A DNA stretch of 64,000 nucleotides from Collinsella ureilytica (lineage in GTDB: Bacteria; Actinomycetota; Coriobacteriia; Coriobacteriales; Coriobacteriaceae), in contig NZ_JAIMFO010000008.1 in NCBI RefSeq assembly GCF_019795105.1, forward strand, positions 87,743 through 151,742, written 5' to 3'. Positions 18,401-26,842 of this stretch are shown here, piece after piece. Position 1 is the first letter of the stretch, and each line of letters starts with the position of its first letter. The notes under the pieces are model-generated. The model ran no database searches. It worked only from the letters and a program-made list of their open reading frames with translations, and was not told the DNA's origin. Position numbers and translations under genes: made by a program.

Positions 18401-20033
18401 CACGGAGCTTAATCACCTTGAATAAGGCGTTTTTAATGACCGAATACGAAAGACCGGCAGCAATATCTCCCACCGTAGCGCCCTCTTTTTGCGCCTGTTT
18501 AACGCGGGAGTTCATAAAAACGGTGCAGCGACTGCCCAAATCCACCGGAGCTTCTGCGCCAATTGCTGCCTCTGCAAAGGCTTCAACATCCATATTCATT
18601 GAGACGGCAAAGCTCTCAATAAAGCTGCCGCAACCCGACGAACATGCTTCGTTTAGCATGATGTGCTCGATCACGCCATCGCGGACGCGCAAGCATTTCA
18701 TATCTTGGCCGCCAATATCCAAGATGAACTCAACGCCGGGCAAAAACGCCTTCGCTCCTCGCAGGTGCGCTACGGTTTCAATTTCTCCTGAGTCTGCTTT
18801 AAGCGCCTCAATTAAGAGTGCCTCTCCATAGCCTGTTGTAGTGACGTGCCCGATAGTAGCACCCTGGGGCAGGTGCTCATAAAAATCAGCCATGATGGTC
18901 TTGGCAGTTCCTAAAATATCCCCGTGGTTACTGCCATACCAGGTATGCAAAAGCTGGCCATCCTCGCCCACCATGGCGGCTTTCATGGTGGTCGATCCTG
19001 CATCAAGACCAATAAACACTCGGCTGCCGGTATATGCACTCAAGGCCTCGGTTGGCACCACTTCCCGGTCATGGCGATCCTTAAAACGCCGGTATGCCTC
19101 TTCATGCTCAAAGAGCGGCTCCAGACGAGCCACTTCTGAGCCCTGGGTATCTCCCAGCTCATCAATAGCTGCAATGAGACCAGCAAAGGTGGTTGTTGCT
19201 TCTGACTCATGAGCCATCGCAGCGCCTGAAGCTACGAAGAGATGGGCGTTCTCTGGAACGATCCGGTGCTCTTCATCCAGCTCAAGTGTGAGATAAAAGC
19301 GACGACGCAACTCAGAAAGATATTGGAGCGGCCCTCCCAAAAATGCGATGTGACCTCGAATGGGTCGGCCGCATGCAAGCCCTGAAATGGTCTGCGTTAC
19401 TACCGCCTGAAAGATGCTTGCCGCAATATCTTCTGGATGAGCGCCCTCGTTCAAGAGGGGTTGCACGTCGGTTTTAGCAAAAACGCCACAGCGGCTTGCA
19501 ATGGGATAAATCGTTGAGGCACCCCGGGCGAGCTCATTGAGGCCAGCAGCATCGGTTTTCAGCAGAACTGCCATTTGGTCAATAAAAGCGCCGGTACCCC
19601 CGGCACAGGTGCCATTCATGCGCTGTTCAATGCCGGAGTCAAAGTAGATGATCTTGGCATCTTCGCCACCAAGCTCTATGGCAACATCGGTTTTGGGAAT
19701 CATGGTCTCGACCGCGCGTTTTGAGGCAATAACCTCTTGCACAAACTCAAGACCTAACCACTGAGAAAGCAGCATGCCACCGGAGCCGGTAATGGCACAG
19801 GTCATCTTGGCATCAGGCAGCACGGCAGCAGCGCCTTCAAAAAGATCCCGAGCACAGGCGCGAACATCGGTATGATGACGCTGATACATGGCATACACGA
19901 TCTCGTGCGCCTCATTGAGCACGGCAAGCTTAACGGTTGTGGAGCCAACATCAATTCCCAACTGAAGCGGCCCTATTGCACGCTCAGCAAACCACAGTGC
20001 TCCTGCAGGAACGTGAAGATTATTTTCTGCCAT
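15423..20033 (-). CDS. Acyl-CoA dehydratase activase fused to dehydratase-like domains (1,536 aa)
   Basis: A giant fusion of the 2-hydroxyglutaryl/benzoyl-CoA enzyme family. Residues about 20-280 and 340-590 are two ASKHA ATPase domains (GIDVGSTTVKLAVLN and GLDAGSTTMKAAMVG) with cysteines that can hold the activator Fe-S cluster (NGTCAGGTGAF; NEACSSGCGSF). A cysteine motif RCGLCSNNC...RCERGAGG opens the DUF2229 region, followed by HgdB-like repeats (ACYPAKLSHGHIMNL; TGGGCRATNY; FACLPNHVVGKAVI). The tail has a GGCGGGC cysteine cluster. The family couples ATP to one-electron reduction; the substrate here is unknown. It is coupled to TetR by a one-base stop/start overlap. Confidence 0.9.
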   Translation of the reverse strand: MAENNLHVPAGALWFAERAIGPLQLGIDVGSTTVKLAVLNEAHEIVYAMYQRHHTDVRACARDLFEGAAAVLPDAKMTCAITGSGGMLLSQWLGLEFVQEVIASKRAVETMIPKTDVAIELGGEDAKIIYFDSGIEQRMNGTCAGGTGAFIDQMAVLLKTDAAGLNELARGASTIYPIASRCGVFAKTDVQPLLNEGAHPEDIAASIFQAVVTQTISGLACGRPIRGHIAFLGGPLQYLSELRRRFYLTLELDEEHRIVPENAHLFVASGAAMAHESEATTTFAGLIAAIDELGDTQGSEVARLEPLFEHEEAYRRFKDRHDREVVPTEALSAYTGSRVFIGLDAGSTTMKAAMVGEDGQLLHTWYGSNHGDILGTAKTIMADFYEHLPQGATIGHVTTTGYGEALLIEALKADSGEIETVAHLRGAKAFLPGVEFILDIGGQDMKCLRVRDGVIEHIMLNEACSSGCGSFIESFAVSMNMDVEAFAEAAIGAEAPVDLGSRCTVFMNSRVKQAQKEGATVGDIAAGLSYSVIKNALFKVIKLRDPKEIGTQVIVQGGTFMSDATLRAFELLTGVDAVRPDIAGCMGAYGAALLARDRAGKDGISGVLAAEEIAELTVRQRHARCGLCSNNCQLTINDFGGGRRFITGNRCERGAGGKRKKTAAPNLFSQKNRLLFDRPSLTQEEAIRGSVGIPRALNIYENYPFWHTFFTRLGFRVILSDDSNKKIYNAGIESMPSESACYPAKLSHGHIMNLIEKDPDFIWMPCVRWERKEDETAGNCYNCPIVMSYPTALALNIDELAEDGVEFLYPFIPYHDKIALKRRLYEILVLDRERDAEAGRGRVAGPRITRSEIDAAVNAAYEEDAAFHARVQIMGEQAMTWIEDNGGHGIVLAGRPYHNDPEINHALPELISSFGFAVLTEDSVAHLVKPERPIRVVDQWMYHSRLYAAARLVTMRNDLDLIQMNSFGCGLDALTTDQVQEILEVSGKIYTVLKIDEVSNLGAARIRVRSLMAALQDREAERAREAAKRGETYASGAALPVEASADAPAFSTRVFNLEPQRAGKSAEWPKVPFTEKMRDEGYTILCPQMAPIHFDLIKEVMIAAGYNFELLPSTDRGAVEAGLRYVNNDICYPSILVTGQIMEAIESGRYDLSRTAVIISQTGGGCRATNYIALIRKALREAGHPEIPVISLAAVKLDEENPGFKLKPSMLKAAVYCVIFGDLMMQMLYRCRPYEKTPGAANALFESFMARARALAPQFTRRSFTKLAREAIAAFDTMPLVGEGTKPRVGVVGEILVKFHPTANNHVVEVIEDEGCEAVVPGLLDFFLYSMSNARLQQDELGSSAVSRTLMDGVIGLVDWMRRPVDELLEKSARFERPKPISVLAEKASQVLSLCNNMGEGWLLTAEMLDLIDHGAPNIICTQPFACLPNHVVGKAVIKQLRRMHPESNIVAVDYDPGASEANQLNRIKLMISVAKENLRAGKGFHMEGIRPLALDEVDAHFRPDTGSGGCGGGCAAFSEEAIAATAQRLSRGIKR

Positions 20034-20725
20034 CAGAGATCCCCCTTCCCTGCAGTGGCAAGACCCATAAGCCTCATGCCATATGCAGGAACGTCAATGT
20101 CGATGGGCATTCCATACAAATCTCCCGGACGCACAAAGGCGATGACCGTCATAATGCGAGCGATCGTCTCCGGAGTTTCAGCAAGGCCAGTCTCAAACCA
20201 GCGCTGCACCACACCAGCCTCTGCAGCAACCACATAGGACAGGTAGTAATCAAAAAAGACACCCCGAGCCTCCTCAGGTATGCCAGTCTGCATACGCTCA
20301 GAAACCGCAAGGCAAGCCATATCAGTTAAGCGTTTGATAAACCCAGGATCCCCACCAGGACCTAATAAGCCTCCCACGAGCCTTTTGTTTTTCGCCAGAT
20401 ACTCCACGAGCTCAACCGATCCTGGCGCTGGCTCAAGCATCTTAATGGCGCTATAAACCTGAGGCAAACTAGCTTCTGAAATTGCGTGAATGAGCTGGCC
20501 AATTTCTTCAGCCAAGATGGTCTCTACTGCGTCAACAAAATCGGGGATATCGCGATAGTGGCTATAGAAGGTACGGCGTGTCAGGTCTGCACAATTTGTT
20601 AGATCGCTCACCGTTAAACGAGAGAGCTCCTTGCCCTCAGCAAGCAAGTCCGCCAATGCATCTGCCAGGGCGCACTGCGAGCGGCGCGACCTACGATCAC
20701 GGCAGGAAAAGTCGGTCTCACGCAT
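20033..20725 (-). CDS. TetR family transcriptional regulator
   Basis: About 230 residues if it starts at ATG 20725 (MRETDFSCRDRRSRRSQCAL). The HTH is RLTVSDLTNCADLTRRTFYS-type with HYRDIPDFVDAV after it; the C-terminal ligand domain is helical. The frame stays open to 20944, adding an Ala/Pro-rich low-complexity stretch that I consider untranslated or dispensable. Its TGA overlaps the activase ATG by one base, so both come from one mRNA. It probably controls itself and the activase through the palindrome at 21025. Confidence 0.85.
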   Translation of the reverse strand: MRETDFSCRDRRSRRSQCALADALADLLAEGKELSRLTVSDLTNCADLTRRTFYSHYRDIPDFVDAVETILAEEIGQLIHAISEASLPQVYSAIKMLEPAPGSVELVEYLAKNKRLVGGLLGPGGDPGFIKRLTDMACLAVSERMQTGIPEEARGVFFDYYLSYVVAAEAGVVQRWFETGLAETPETIARIMTVIAFVRPGDLYGMPIDIDVPAYGMRLMGLATAGKGDL

Positions 20726-21024
20726 ACCAAGCTCACTCTCTTTCGCGGCGTTTTGAAAGCGCCGCAAGGTCATACGGTCAGATGACGAGGCTTCAAATAC
20801 CCAGGCAACAGGCTGCAGCCGAAAGACTGAAGCAGAAGCTGCGACCGGAGCCGAAGCCAAAGGCTCTAGCCAGAGCTGAGAAGCCGGAGCAGAAGCTGCT
20901 GCCGGAACCAGAGCTGTAGCCGCAACACCGAAGGCAAACGCCAACGACTGGAGTTGAAGCTCAAGCCGGTTGGGCTCGAAGCAGTCCTTGAACCGTACTC
21001 ATATCTTGTACAGCATGAGTATTG
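20726..21024 (-). other. Ala/Pro-codon-rich low-complexity leader of the TetR-activase mRNA
   Basis: If the operator at 21025 marks the promoter, the mRNA has a leader of about 300 bases. 20815-20960 is built of degenerate GAAGC/GAGCC/GCTG blocks and could encode an Ala/Pro-rich extension of the regulator, but no ribosome site precedes the TTG at 20944. I see no other gene. Confidence 0.35.
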
Positions 21025-21041
21025 TTACACACTCTGTGTAA
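21025..21041. promoter_or_regulatory. Palindromic operator upstream of tetR
   Basis: TTACACACTCTGTGTAA is a perfect 7-3-7 inverted repeat, typical in size for TetR dimers. It lies upstream of the TetR-activase pair in a region with no coding evidence. Direct binding by the encoded regulator is inferred. Confidence 0.55.
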
Positions 21042-21306
21042 AAACCTATACACACAAGGGAGATTCACAGATCTCCCTCTCTGTACCATCCGTTATCAAG
21101 CACACTTGAGCTGCATCGTGTTCACTCCGGGATATAGTCCTCTTGTAAAAATAAAAATCGCAAGTGCACATGCGTCCTCTCTAGAAACGAAGTACTCATG
21201 CACCTGTGTTCACGATTGCCACGCTTGGATCAGCGCTTACGCTGCTTGCTGCTGCCACAGCCATCACGCGCTCACGCACACAGCGTCGCTAGCACCAACC
21301 ACTGAG

Positions 21307-21325
21307 CGCACGTGTCACACGTGCG
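21307..21325. terminator. Perfect inverted repeat past the CmpB-like gene
   Basis: CGCACGTG and its complement flank TCA, 30 bases beyond the stop of the membrane gene at 21356. It lacks a U tract on either strand, so it may be a weak terminator or a protein site. A second stem (GGGAGAT/ATCTCCC, about 21059-21078) lies further on. The 21042-21355 stretch holds no recognisable gene. Confidence 0.35.
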
Positions 21326-21355
21326 TTCACATCACTTGCCTCAAACGAGCAATCG

Positions 21356-22339
21356 CTATCGGCGACCAAAGAGTTCAAGTGCACGATCTTTAAGGCCAGT
21401 GAGGCGAATCACGCCCTCATAGGGCAACATTTTGAGATGGGTAAAGGCATTGAAGAAACGAAGCTCTCGTTTATTGAGACTGAGCTTTGGGACCGCGGAA
21501 GTTGCCGGTACAGACTGAGCATTCCCGGTAAGCTTTTTCGCAGCCGTACGCAGGCCAAAGGTGCCATCGGCTACAAAAGCAGGAAGCGAGATGCGCTCAC
21601 GCAAGGCATCCATCACCGCATCGGTCAGTGTGAGCAGCCAGCCATTCACCGCGCGTCCGCGCACACTCGCAGTTGCCGCGCGATCACGCACCGAATCGGG
21701 AATACGCCCAATAATGCCATGGGATACCTCTTGTAGCTCTGCATCAATGCGCTCAGCAACATCGGTACGCAACCGCTCAAGACTCGCAGAAAGCCTCCTC
21801 CAGCTTGCAAGCGAAGCTGCTGCGTCACAGATGGCAATGCCGGTAAGCACGACTGCAAGAACACGAATGGCACCCGTAGGCAAAGAACTCAATCCAGACA
21901 GGAGTGCCGGTTCGATCAACCGACAGATAAGCCATGAGGCGGCACCAAATAAAAGAGCTCCATAGAGGCAGACGCGACCGTTGATATTGAGTGGAAAGCC
22001 AGAATAGTCCCAAAAGCGCGCATGTGTTGCCCGCTCCAGAACAACACCCACCGCATACTCAATTGAGCAGCAAAGCACAGCTGAGGCTAAAAAGAGCGCA
22101 AGATTGCCCTCAATATTTCGCAAGAGCAGCCAGCACGCCAACGAGCCCACACCATAGATGGGACAAATTGGACCTAAAAGAAAGCCGCTATTTGCAAACG
22201 AGCCTCGGTGTGCCAGGGCACACACCGTAGACTCCCAGAGCCATCCAGCAAAGGAAAGTACAAAAAACGAGAGGACAAAGGCTGAAACCGGAGCTTCTCG
22301 GATTGCCTCCATGCCAAGGAGTGCACCAAGCTCACTCAT
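21356..22339 (-). CDS. CmpB-like (PF06541) putative ABC transporter permease
   Basis: 327 residues from ATG 22339, 7 bases behind GGGAG and overlapping the HD gene by 4 bp (ATGA). Five N-terminal membrane helices carry the family motif FAGWLWESTVCALAHR and NSGFLLGPICPIYGVGSL. From about residue 180 the protein is soluble and helical with a basic C-terminus (LNKRELRFFNAFTHLKMLPY). The PF06541 name is historical; the actual role is not established. Confidence 0.8.
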   Translation of the reverse strand: MSELGALLGMEAIREAPVSAFVLSFFVLSFAGWLWESTVCALAHRGSFANSGFLLGPICPIYGVGSLACWLLLRNIEGNLALFLASAVLCCSIEYAVGVVLERATHARFWDYSGFPLNINGRVCLYGALLFGAASWLICRLIEPALLSGLSSLPTGAIRVLAVVLTGIAICDAAASLASWRRLSASLERLRTDVAERIDAELQEVSHGIIGRIPDSVRDRAATASVRGRAVNGWLLTLTDAVMDALRERISLPAFVADGTFGLRTAAKKLTGNAQSVPATSAVPKLSLNKRELRFFNAFTHLKMLPYEGVIRLTGLKDRALELFGRR

Positions 22340-22905
22340 GCGCACGCTCCCTTACGGCGCGAGCACCTCTTGCGCTGCCACTTCGCAACCATGCCTCGGA
22401 GCGTCTCACTAAGCGCACACGCCTTATCTGCCAAGCACACAATCCACGCCTCCCGACAAGTTGGCGGAATAGGCACCAAGGGAAACATATGCCGCTCAAT
22501 AATGATGCGCTCGCAAGCCGTCAATTCATAATCCTCTTCTGCCCGAGCGCGGGCGGTAAATGGATGAGTAAAGCCATGCAGACGGTGAGCTGGATCGGGA
22601 TCATGCCAGTCATACAAGAAATAATCGTGCAACAGAGCACCTCGAAGAAGCGATGATCTATCTACCTGAATTCCTATACGCGCTAACGCATCGGCAACAG
22701 CAAGCGAGGCCTGAGCCACCGCACAGACATGTGCATAAACGCTTACCGTGCCATGCTGAATAAAGGTGCGCGTCAGCCCAAATCTGCCGGTGCGCTCAAG
22801 CTCTGCCGCAGCTACGTGCACCTCTCGAGCACGTGCATGCGCTGATTGGCGACGAGCATCTATTCGACAGCGGGCTTTTGGGTGTTTGAGCGAGGTATTC
22901 TGCAT
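22336..22905 (-). CDS. HD domain hydrolase
   Basis: 189 residues. Metal-binding HD residues appear as SVYAHVCAVAQASL, GALLHDYFLYDWH (the HD pair), HGFTHPFTA and IIERHMFPL. This spacing is the class often found in uncharacterised Coriobacteria/Clostridia phosphohydrolases. It lies between DegV (10 bp) and the CmpB-like gene (4 bp overlap), so these three form an operon. The substrate is unknown. Confidence 0.82.
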   Translation of the reverse strand: MQNTSLKHPKARCRIDARRQSAHARAREVHVAAAELERTGRFGLTRTFIQHGTVSVYAHVCAVAQASLAVADALARIGIQVDRSSLLRGALLHDYFLYDWHDPDPAHRLHGFTHPFTARARAEEDYELTACERIIIERHMFPLVPIPPTCREAWIVCLADKACALSETLRGMVAKWQRKRCSRRKGACA

Positions 22906-22914
22906 ATGAGCATC

Positions 22915-23769
22915 CTAGGCTTTCCGAGCAAAGGCCAAACCAAAGGCTCCCGGACCTCCATGGGCGGTAATGACGTTGCCTGTGTTGTACCATGTCACCT
23001 CTTGAAAACCATGCTCGCGTACCCGCGCTTCTGCCACACGCTGAACGGGATCAGGCAAACCGGTTGCACGCACGAGAAAGGCTCGCGAATAATCGGGATC
23101 CTCACCCGCAAGCATCATATCCACCAGATTGATAGCAGCCTTGTCCATTTTGCCACGCAGCTTTTTCGTAGCAACCAGCCGACCGTCAACAATCTCGACC
23201 ACCGGCTTAATGCGCAACAGAGTAGCACCCACAAAAGCAGCATTTGAAAGCCTGCCACCAGCGCGCAAGTAGCCAAGATCTCCGGGGATAAAGGACATCT
23301 TGGTGCGCCTTGCCAAATCGCGGGCAAAGCTCAGCGCCTCGCTTAAACGAGCCTCAGGGTGCTCGCGAAGCCACGCAGCAACACCGCTCACCACAAAACC
23401 CTGGCCGATCGTAACCTGCTCGGTATCAAAAAGCTCAATGTTATCCAAGCCTTCAGCAGCCACACAGGCAGACTCATAGGAGCACGTTGTTACGGCAGAA
23501 TAAGCAAGATGGAGGATCGAAGCCTCGGGCTCGCGCTCACGAATACGCGAGAAGACCTTGGCAAAATCTCTCGGCGTGCATCCACTGGTGCGCGGCAGCA
23601 CCCCTAAGCCACGACACTCCTCAAGCATCTCAGCGGCAGAAATCTCACCGTCATCAACGGTTTTTTCTCCGATAGACACGTGCATCGGTACCAGCTCAAC
23701 GCCAAGCTCGCGCGCAACATCCAAAGGGAGGTCGCAGCCTGTCTCTGCCGTGATAATAATCCGCGCCAT
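22915..23769 (-). CDS. DegV family fatty-acid-binding protein
   Basis: 284 residues from ATG 23769 (GGAGACC ahead), beginning MARIIITAETGCDLPLDVAR. Family motifs: VPMHVSIGEKTVDDGEI, PRTSGCTPRDF, YSAVTTCSYESA, FIPGDLGYLRAGGRLSNA and the C-terminal TAHGGPGAFGLAF. DegV/FakB proteins present fatty acids to the FakA kinase for incorporation into phospholipid. No fakA is visible in the window. Confidence 0.92.
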   Translation of the reverse strand: MARIIITAETGCDLPLDVARELGVELVPMHVSIGEKTVDDGEISAAEMLEECRGLGVLPRTSGCTPRDFAKVFSRIREREPEASILHLAYSAVTTCSYESACVAAEGLDNIELFDTEQVTIGQGFVVSGVAAWLREHPEARLSEALSFARDLARRTKMSFIPGDLGYLRAGGRLSNAAFVGATLLRIKPVVEIVDGRLVATKKLRGKMDKAAINLVDMMLAGEDPDYSRAFLVRATGLPDPVQRVAEARVREHGFQEVTWYNTGNVITAHGGPGAFGLAFARKA

Positions 23770-24010
23770 GAGGTCTCCATTCGCTCGAGGGGACGGCGTT
23801 TGAGGGAAGTGGCGTTCAAGCAACACCGATAGAACTAGCCTAGAACAGAACCGACGCGTTGAGGGGATAAAACGAGCAATCCGTATGAAAACCTTGATCC
23901 GTCGGGCATTTGCGCGCCTCACGCCTGGGCGCTCCCCTGTGCACTGGAGAGGCTAAGAACTTAATGCTGGGCATTGAGACGCGTCAAACCCGTGCACTCG
24001 CAGTACCAAG

Positions 24011-24185
24011 CAGCGCTTGCCCCCTAGCCAAGCAGCGGTCAGCCCTCCCTACGCGCGCAACGTCCGCCAGCAACAAACAGCGCTTGCCCCACCAAGCAGC
24101 ACCCACTCCCCCATCAGCGCCCATATCACACGCAGGAGCGATCAAGAGCACCAAGCGGCGGTCAGCCCCTTACGCACGCAACGTC
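24011..24185. repeat. Imperfect direct repeats in the DegV-lipid kinase gap
   Basis: The 23770-24321 gap has no convincing gene. It contains an approximately 35-bp block at 24030-24064 repeated with few changes at 24153-24185 (both contain GCGGTCAGCCC and ACGCAACGTC), plus CAGCGCTTGCCCC twice (24011-24023 and 24078-24090). It is C/A-rich and could be decayed repeats or a regulatory region; no function is evident. Confidence 0.6.
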
Positions 24186-24321
24186 TACCCGCACCAAGCA
24201 ATACACGTACCCATCACGCTATACGCCCTTGCTCTACAATATGCTGAAGCAAAGCCTGCGTAGTACACGATGGGCACATATCAGTATGTTGCACCCGTCT
24301 GCTACCTTGGAAAGGTGCCTT

Positions 24322-25308
24322 ATGACCAACTCTCCACTTGGACGCACCCTCGTCATTGCAAACCCTGCCGCTGGCTGCGGAGAAGGTGAGCGAGCGCGGG
24401 TCTTTGCCGAACGCTTTCTTGCAAGTTTTAGCTCAGCTACTGAAGGTTATGAAATTCTTTCTACCGAAGGACCAGGAGACGCACGCGGGCTTGCGCGAAT
24501 GGCCGGAGAAGCAGGCTTTTCAAGCGTTATTGCCTTAGGCGGAGACGGAGTTATTCACGAGGTCGTCAATGGCCTTATGGCGCTACGTCAGTCCATAAGG
24601 CCAGCTTTGGGGATCATTCCCATGGGATCGGGCAACGACTATGCCCGCACCATTGGTATGGCAAAAAACCATGCCGAGGATGCCCTAGCTCAACTCGTAC
24701 AAGGCCAAATCGTGAATTTTGAAGTCGGGCAGGTCAACGACGTCTACTTTATGCAGACGCTTTCATTTGGACTTGACGCTGCCGTGGCGATCGACACAAT
24801 TCGCCGACGTGAAAAGAATACCTCCTTGCGTGGAGAAAGCCTCTATGTCACCTCTGCCTTAAAGCTCTTCCCTCATGCACGGCGTGGCTGGCCATGCCGA
24901 GCGCATATTGATGGTGGGCACGAACTCATTTTGCCAACAATTATCTTTACGGTACAGATTGGCCCCACCTATGGCGGGGGTTTTCAGGTATGCCCAGCTG
25001 CCAACCCGTGTGACGGAGTCTTTGATCTTTGCTACAACATCTCACGGCCAGCCTTGCCTCACTTGGCCGCATTATTAGGCATGGTACGTGCTGGAACCCA
25101 TACTCGCTCTCGAGTACTCCGCCTTCGCCAAGCCAAAACCATTGAGCTTGCCTTTGAAACTCCTGTGCCTGCTCAAGTTGATGGGGAAGAACTCGAGGGT
25201 CAGCACTTTGACATACAGGTAATTCCTCAGGCGCTTCGGGTCATCTGCCCCACGCCAGCCACACGAACCAACCGTGTTACCTGGGATGCGCCACACGCAA
25301 AAGAGTAG
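24322..25308 (+). CDS. Diacylglycerol/lipid kinase family protein
   Basis: 328 residues from ATG 24322 behind GGAAAGGTG. The DAGK catalytic domain is clear: VIANPAAGCGEGERA, SVIALGGDGVIHEVVNGL (the GGDG loop) and LGIIPMGSGNDYARTIG. The C-terminal beta-sandwich includes PTYGGGFQVCPAANPCDG and VDGEEL. It likely phosphorylates diacylglycerol or a related lipid in the cytoplasmic membrane. It is convergent with the small membrane protein gene that follows. Confidence 0.93.
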   Translation: MTNSPLGRTLVIANPAAGCGEGERARVFAERFLASFSSATEGYEILSTEGPGDARGLARMAGEAGFSSVIALGGDGVIHEVVNGLMALRQSIRPALGIIPMGSGNDYARTIGMAKNHAEDALAQLVQGQIVNFEVGQVNDVYFMQTLSFGLDAAVAIDTIRRREKNTSLRGESLYVTSALKLFPHARRGWPCRAHIDGGHELILPTIIFTVQIGPTYGGGFQVCPAANPCDGVFDLCYNISRPALPHLAALLGMVRAGTHTRSRVLRLRQAKTIELAFETPVPAQVDGEELEGQHFDIQVIPQALRVICPTPATRTNRVTWDAPHAKE

Positions 25309-25311
25309 CTT

Positions 25312-25515
25312 TTACGAATCCAAGCGATGGTGGTCATCGCTTGGATGTTGCAAGCGCTTCAACTGCTTCTGAATAAAGATGGCGGCAACGCCTACGATGC
25401 CTACCAAAATGACCATCTTGACAATAAAGGCAAGAGCAAAGCCAATAATTTTTAAGATGATCGACCCGATAATGACAACAGCCAGCAAGGCCAGAACCAA
25501 GGTACCTAAGCTCAT
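25312..25515 (-). CDS. Small hydrophobic membrane protein
   Basis: 67 residues with two adjacent hydrophobic segments (LVLALLAVVIIGSIILKIIG and FIVKMVILVGIVGVAAIFI) and a short polar tail LKRLQHPSDDHHRLDS. I do not recognise a family. It lies 10 bp behind the dCMP deaminase gene on the same strand, so it is probably cotranscribed. Its last codons lie in the hairpin at 25319-25345. Confidence 0.6.
   Translation of the reverse strand: MSLGTLVLALLAVVIIGSIILKIIGFALAFIVKMVILVGIVGVAAIFIQKQLKRLQHPSDDHHRLDS
25319..25345. terminator. Hairpin shared by convergent genes
   Basis: TCCAAGCGATG (25319-25329) and CATCGCTTGGA (25335-25345) make an 11-bp perfect stem with a 5-base loop. It starts 11 bases after the lipid-kinase stop and lies inside the last codons of the convergent small membrane protein gene. 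No U run follows on either strand. Confidence 0.5.
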
Positions 25516-25524
25516 AACAACCTC

Positions 25525-25995
25525 TTAGACCTCAAGTGATACCTGACGATAATTGATCCCGCATGAATCCAAAATGCGGCGAGAGATACGCCCGTCATCG
25601 GTATCGGCGTACTTATCATCTAAATAGACGACTGAGCCAATGCCCACCTGTGCCAAGATCTTGGCGCAATCATGGCAGGGGAACAGAGTTACATAGACTG
25701 TGGCATCTGCTAGATCATTTAAGGAACCACGATAGTTGAGCACTGCATTTGCTTCGGCATGCACCACATAATTGTGCTTGTCTTCAAGCGGATCCTCTGA
25801 GGTTCCCCAGGGAAAATCATCATCATCAAGGGCGGAAGGCGTACCGTTATACCCTACCGAAAGAATACGGTTATTGGTACTTGCAATACAGGCTCCCACC
25901 TGCGTATTTGGATCTTTACTACGAAGCTGGGCGGCAATAGCTACTCGCATAAAAAACTCGTCCCAGCTAATAACGTCTGTGCGCTTGCTCGACAT
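25525..25995 (-). CDS. Deoxycytidylate deaminase (ComEB-like)
   Basis: 156 residues; converts dCMP to dUMP for thymidylate synthesis. The zinc site is HAEANAVLN (His, catalytic Glu) with TLFPCHDCAKIL (two Cys). The N-terminal VGACIASTNNRILSVGYNGT and the acidic insert DDDDFPWGTSEDPLEDKHNY match the dCMP deaminase family rather than cytidine deaminases. Confidence 0.93.
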   Translation of the reverse strand: MSSKRTDVISWDEFFMRVAIAAQLRSKDPNTQVGACIASTNNRILSVGYNGTPSALDDDDFPWGTSEDPLEDKHNYVVHAEANAVLNYRGSLNDLADATVYVTLFPCHDCAKILAQVGIGSVVYLDDKYADTDDGRISRRILDSCGINYRQVSLEV

Positions 25996-26206
25996 TGGGC
26001 CTCCTTGGGTCTCACTTGGCTCATTGTATCGGCAAACGCCCCCTAGGGCAGCCTCGTTTCTGCGAGGCGTTAATTCTTCGTGAGTCCGTCTTTTGCGACA
26101 CTTATGTCATCGTGCGTATCACACGCCGAACCCTACAGCCCCCTACGATGTACGCTACTTCCCTCGCACATCTTGCGCCCCCAGAGTCGCATGCTGCACT
26201 GGGTTG

Positions 26207-26842
26207 CTACGCATCCAAGCGATATAGATACATCTCAGGCGGAATAGCTACCTCATGAGGCTCAGCACTATGCTGAGCAACGCGCGTTAGGCCAAGGTAT
26301 TCGTAGAACCGCCAATCACAACTGGTATCAGTAAACAGATAACCCGGAAGTGCTTGGCGCTCTGCCAAATAGCTTTTTCCGTATGCCAACAAATGCTTGC
26401 CAACCCCATGGCCGCGAGCAGCAGCGTCGACCGCTAACAACACAAGCTCACCTGCGTCTTTTGTTACCTCTGCTTCGCGCGCAAGCTGGCGATTTACCCT
26501 GCGTTCCCCTTCCATAAAGGCATCGTAGCTGCTCATCAGCTCATCATCGAAGGCTTTCATCTGCCTCAAAGCTTGCTCTTCTACCTTGTTCCACCGAGCG
26601 CTCCAGGCGTCATTCGGCGCACCAGCACGAGCAAGCACAATGCCGACTGGCTCACCTCTAAGAACTGCAACTTGAGAATAGGTAGCTTTTGCAAGCATAT
26701 AGGCACAATCGTGGTGGCTCTCAAGCCGATTAAAGTCAGGATTGGGACTATCTGCATGCCAGAGCCGCTCCATAATGAGGGCAATCGCATGAAAATCCGT
26801 GTCCTGAAATGTCCGATACACAACTGTGCTACCACTGCGCAT
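26207..26842 (-). CDS. GNAT family acetyltransferase
   Basis: 211 residues from ATG 26842, with GAGGAAA at good spacing. It starts RSGSTVVYRTFQDTDFHAIA. The acetyl-CoA-binding motif A reads LLAVDAAARGHGVGKHLLAY, and motif B ends in SCDWRFYEYLGLTRVAQ. A charged central helix (KVEEQALRQMKAFDDELMSS) is inserted between them. The substrate is unknown. A short stem (GCCTCG/CGAGGC, 26051-26068) lies past its stop. Confidence 0.82.
   Translation of the reverse strand: MRSGSTVVYRTFQDTDFHAIALIMERLWHADSPNPDFNRLESHHDCAYMLAKATYSQVAVLRGEPVGIVLARAGAPNDAWSARWNKVEEQALRQMKAFDDELMSSYDAFMEGERRVNRQLAREAEVTKDAGELVLLAVDAAARGHGVGKHLLAYGKSYLAERQALPGYLFTDTSCDWRFYEYLGLTRVAQHSAEPHEVAIPPEMYLYRLDA

Noticed and set aside
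20726-20944. Ala/Pro-rich 73-residue extension of the TetR protein
   Set aside because: TTG start, no ribosome site, low-complexity sequence not typical of TetR N-termini.
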